The notes below the pieces were generated by a model, which was given only the letters and a program-made list of their open reading frames with translations, did not search any database and was not told the origin of the DNA. Source: Apostichopus japonicus (lineage: Eukaryota; Echinodermata; Holothuroidea; Aspidochirotida; Stichopodidae). From it: a stretch of DNA of 64,000 bases. The position numbers and the translations under genes are program-made. Where the stretch lies: positions 4,266,001 through 4,330,000 of the forward strand of contig NC_092561.1 of the NCBI RefSeq assembly GCF_037975245.1. The letters are read 5' to 3'. This document shows positions 60,111 through 64,000 of the stretch, in pieces (within the stretch, counting starts at the first letter, position 1; the number at the start of each line of letters is the position of its first letter).

Positions 60111-62482
60111 ATCAAAAGTTGATAACTGACAACCGAACGATTCCGCGCAAATTGCGCACGTTTATTTTACAAAGAGTTGCCGTGTCCGAAGTGGCACATC
60201 ATGGCAAGAAAAGAAAGAAACATTACTGAGCGCGAAACGTGCAAATAATTGCGTTGGCATATGTTTGGGTTTTAAACGGCATCTTTGGGCACATACAATG
60301 ACGAATAATAATAGAGGGTGAAATATATACGCGGATATTGCTCGCGAAGCGTTCGTCCGATATTTTGTTTCATACAGAACATTCCGAACACTAAATTACA
60401 CAGTGAAAAGATAGGAAGGAACAAACACTATACTGAGTGGGCGGATCTGGGGATCCATAGGCCTAGATATAAAACAAAAATCAAACATTTAAGATGCAAC
60501 TTGTGCCGGCATCTGACAGTCAAGAATAGTACATTGACTCTAACTCCATACATAGATACAGCCATACCCACTGCAAGAATTTAAGACGCCAAGTGGCCTA
60601 AGGGTCAAGTGTATGGACAAGTAGCCTAAGTGTAGCCTAACGAACAAGTGTAGTCTAAGGGCCGAGTGTGTTTTGTTTTCGTCGGCGTACATAAATATTT
60701 CGGTGATATTGCACTTGCATTAATATGTTAACCCCTGAACCCACCCATCAAGAAAAAAAAAGAACTACAACAACCTTAACAACAACATATTGCTTTCAAT
60801 TGAACCTGTATCAGTCATAAATTGATTGCATATTTCATTTTGTTAAAGCATTGATGTTGGTCTTTTAAGTGCGCTTAAAGTTATGGTTCTATTTATTTTA
60901 AGCACAAGAAGAAAGAAATAATATTACACTAGTGAACACCATAACAAAAGTCGTTACAACAGTGGTGGACTTTAACTGTACCGTATATTAAACAATGACT
61001 GACAAAATGCACTCACTTTGTTATTGCAGTGTACAACCCCCCCCCCCCATTTAATTTGACGCAAGGTCATTCTAACGGTTCCTGTGTGTGAATTACTTGT
61101 AGATTACATTCTAGCCGCCTTATTTGATTGCTTACGTTGTTCTGGTGCTTTTCGATCGAATATGTTGGGTTTGTGAAATGGACTTTTAAGTTTTTACATA
61201 ACGCCCTCTATTTTAATTGTTATCGTTGGAGCAGTTCACACTTGGTTTTTCTTTCCATGATTTATATCTGACTGGTGCATTTCTGTTCCTTATAAAGCAT
61301 CGACTCTCTTAATAAGTAATTATTTTGCTTTAACCGAGAGCCGACTTACTCCATATATCTTCATTTTTTACTTACCACAATTCTAAATATAATATCATTA
61401 TGAAAATTAAAAAATTAATTAAAAAATTAAAAATTAATTATCCCGCTTGATTTAGTTTGTCAAGTTAGCAATACATTTAATATTCGATCACATCAACGAC
61501 TTTTCGTTTTGCATCAGTTATTTGTGACTTTTGTTGAAACCCCGGATCTATAATGACTTTATTTACATCAAAGCTTCATCAATGAAAGTAGCTATGGACT
61601 ACCTAGTCAAGCCTCTCCACTGCTGTTGGCACTGTGCAATGTATATTCCAAATTTGACAAGCAAAACGTAATATTGCTGAACTTGGGTACCATATGATGG
61701 ATTAAGGAGAGGATTGGGAGAAGGGATACTCGGCGCACGGATTAAATTAGGGGGACTGAGGAATAGGGATAAAGAATACGGTTTTCTCAGTTTCAGAAAA
61801 TATTTATGGAAAAAATCAAGACTTCCAAAAAGTGTGTGTGTGTTTGGGGGTGGGGGGGGAGGGGGAGGGCGGGTGATAACAAAATTGTTCCTGTGGACCT
61901 GTCTGACTTCAGGAATTTCGTCTCTCTGAAATGTATTAGAAAAACATCTCTTTTTTTCATATTCCTCAAAGAACATTGTAAGATTGTAATTTGTTAATAA
62001 CACAGAAAATTTGATATCGGTCTATAAGTATATCATTACCCCGAATTTCATAACGGCATAGCAAACCTTTACCGTTAAACTATATTCATCTAGTTTACTG
62101 TAGGATATATAAATGAGGAAGTTGCATAAAACCCATGTAATAAACGGACATGTATTGTAGAAACTGATGTGATACAGGGCTATTAAACATCGATTTATAT
62201 CCTCGATACAATAGATATTTATTAGGACTACAAGAGTCATTCAGTGAAATCAATAACTGTATCAAGTGTAAAACCTTCTTGAAATAAAACAACCTTTCTA
62301 TTCGAAATTAACTTCAACGATTAAGCACGATAAGTGAACGTGTGGTTTCGTTTTTGTTTCCTACAAGGAAGTTATTCATGTTCAGTAGAATGCTGAGTGC
62401 ATTCAATTTAGATAATAATCAGTTAAAGAGGCAAGTCCATGTTTGGATGTTATTTCTGACTGCTCCCAATCAGCGACAGAAA

Positions 62483-62872
62483 ATGCGAGGGTGCCATCTT
62501 TCATTTCTTCTGGTACTACGATTGACCACTGGTGTTGGGTGCAACAATGAGTTCTGTATGGGCTTGCCTTATGTTTTCCAAAGTAAACTTATCACCATTG
62601 GAAGTAACACAGAAATACACTGTAATATTCGCGATTCCTGTACACGCGGAGTATGGCTGATAACTCTGGAATCAAATGGAACATCTTACGAACTGTCTTC
62701 GGGAAACTGCAGTGCTTGTGGTGACTATTTCACAGTTTTCAATAACAAAACGTCGAATTCCCTAATCATCGAAAACTTCAATTCAGAATTAAGTGGCATG
62801 TACAAGTGTGTAAGCGATTCGTGCTCTAATGGAGTGAAGGCGTCCCCGACGAGGTGTTTCAATGTTACGGGG
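62483..62872 (+). CDS. Ig-domain protein, copy 4, exon 1 (signal peptide and Ig1)
   Basis: 130 codons collinear with the other copies; all Ig cysteines are kept. Copy-specific replacements are Gly31Val and Asp48Asn. Exons 2 and 3 are not in the window: intron 1 is entered by other sequence at about 63294 and the window ends at 64000. Whether this copy has a membrane anchor is unknown. As in copy 1, the frame is open upstream of the ATG, but the signal peptide supports the ATG at 62483. Confidence 0.8.
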
Positions 62873-62999
62873 GTAGCAAGAGAGCTAAGACAATGTCGTT
62901 TAAGACTGTCCTACCTACAAGAAAATGGAACCTCTTCGGTAATAAACTGTTAGAACTGTTGGTAACCACAAATTATGATATATATATATATTCAATCTA

Positions 63000-63293
63000 G
63001 CATATAGTTGGGCAGCTTATTCGTTTTCCTCACTATGATATGTATCACTGTAGCATAGTTGGGTAACTCCTCCCTTTTCCTCAGTATATGATATGTATCA
63101 ACGTAGTATAATGAGGTAACTCCTCCGTTTCCTCTGTATATGATATGTACCAATGTAGTATAGTTGCGCAAGTCATTCGTTTTCCTCAGTATATGATATG
63201 TATCACTGTAGTATAGTTGGGTAACTCCTCCGTTTTCCTCAGTGTATGATATGTATCACTGTAATATAGTTGGGCAACTCATTCGTTTCCCTC
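63000..63293. repeat. 53-bp intronic minisatellite, copy 4 (about 6 units)
   Basis: The shortest and most diverged version of the array, containing variants such as AATGAGGTAACTCC. It ends abruptly at CCCTCA before unrelated sequence. Confidence 0.88.
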
Positions 63294-64000
63294 ACAGGGT
63301 TTTCGTTAGTAGCCGGGACCCGGGTCAAATGACCCGCTCATTGCACGTACATGACCGGGCTACTTTGCGACGCTCAGTAAAAAAAAAAAAAAAATTAAAA
63401 AAAAAAAATGACGAAAAAAATCGAGAGGAATAAATACCCACAACCAGGTCAGGTGTGATTGAAACTGTCACAGCAGTTAACTGTTGGTAAAAACTACAAG
63501 AAGTTGAACATTAGTAGTATGGTCGAGGAGATGAGGCCGAGGGGTGGGTGAGAGTAGAGGTAGGCGAAGGGCTTCTCTTGACATACAAATTGTTGCTCAA
63601 CAGAGATAAAAGCTGAATAAAAAACAGAAGGTTCTATAACAGACCTAGTTGGGTATTTTTTGGCAGTAAAATCCTACTCACTTTGTAGGTACCGTAGACC
63701 TATTATCATTTTGTTATGATCGCACTTCATTTAATGCAGCAAGTGCGTCACACCCTTGCAAAGTTCGGTTCAGTGGCATAGCTACCTCCCTAGGCTCCAT
63801 GACCCGAGTGTTAATAAAAAAAACTTCAGGAGAAAAAAAGAAAAATAGGACAGAAGAAAGGGGTGATTGGGAGGGGGCAATATCATTGACCAAACAACTG
63901 TATATTGCACCATTTTGCATCTAGAGACTTTTTAAATTGCAATTTTCCGGCAAAGGGGAGGAGGCACCCCCTCCCCTTAGACCCCTCCCCCATGTCCGCG
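63294..64000. mobile_element. Possible inserted repeat at the window end
   Basis: The homology between unit 4 and the other units stops at CCCTCA|CAGGGTTTTCGTTAG. The new sequence has a palindromic GGGACCCGGGTC near its start, A-rich tracts at about 63379-63420, and a compositionally odd C-rich end (GGCACCCCCTCCCCTTAG). CAGGGTTTTCG could be a transposon terminus, but the other end is not visible, so the class cannot be set. Confidence 0.4.

Larger units (their letters stand above)
60014..63293. repeat. Segmental duplication unit 4 (contains Ig-gene copy 4, partial)
   Basis: Homology starts in the LINE remnant and continues through the upstream region and exon 1 to the end of the 53-bp intronic array. 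It is then interrupted at about 63294 by unrelated sequence. In the left part it resembles unit 1 (GAATTTAAGACGCCAAGTGG onwards) more than units 2 and 3. Confidence 0.88.

Overview
The window is AT-rich, intron-rich animal DNA. Coding exons are short and bounded by GT-AG introns, several kinds of minisatellite and transposon remnants fill the introns and spacers, and there are no bacterial-style operons. The recognisable genes are a synaptotagmin, a mitochondrial uncoupling protein (UCP) and a family of two-Ig-domain membrane proteins. The style of the repeats suggests a marine invertebrate deuterostome such as an echinoderm. That taxonomic guess is weak and rests on gene content and repeat style only.

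Left part (1-8 kb): a 48-bp minisatellite and a 19-20 bp minisatellite precede the last two coding exons of a synaptotagmin gene on the + strand (3862-4033 and 7299-7509). They encode most of the C2B domain and the C-terminus. The intron between them holds a C-rich repeat and a 70-bp array built from ~10-bp subunits. From 8 to 18.5 kb I see no gene, only tandem arrays with periods of 10, 40, ~335, 30, ~50 and 26 bp.

Middle (18.5-29.7 kb): a complete UCP-type mitochondrial carrier gene on the - strand, with five coding exons joining in frame to 326 residues. Intron 4 carries a 379-bp hAT-type MITE with a perfect 8-bp target duplication. Intron 3 carries four extra tandem copies of the 5' part of coding exon 4, each with its own splice-acceptor-like sequence. 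A putative promoter and 5' UTR exon lie near 29.4-29.7 kb. A second MITE-like element (30.07-30.53 kb) has long inverted ends and a core of palindromic AGATATCT repeats.

Right part (30.85-64 kb): four tandem copies of a segmental duplication. Each holds a gene for a secreted or type I membrane protein with two Ig-like domains. Copy 1 (33974-36262) encodes signal peptide, Ig1, Ig2, a transmembrane helix and a short tail ending in a YAVV motif. Copies 2 and 3 lack exactly 51 codons covering the stalk and nearly all of the transmembrane helix, in frame, so they should encode non-anchored forms. Copy 4 runs off the window after exon 1. The unit boundaries fall in remnants of a non-LTR retrotransposon. 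A single monomer in unit 1 has become an array of about 36 monomers (9 kb) in unit 2 and four monomers in unit 3. A 947-bp LTR-like insertion is present in unit 1 and absent at the same site in the other units. This young, structurally unstable Ig-gene cluster, with probable membrane and soluble versions side by side, is the most interesting part of the window.
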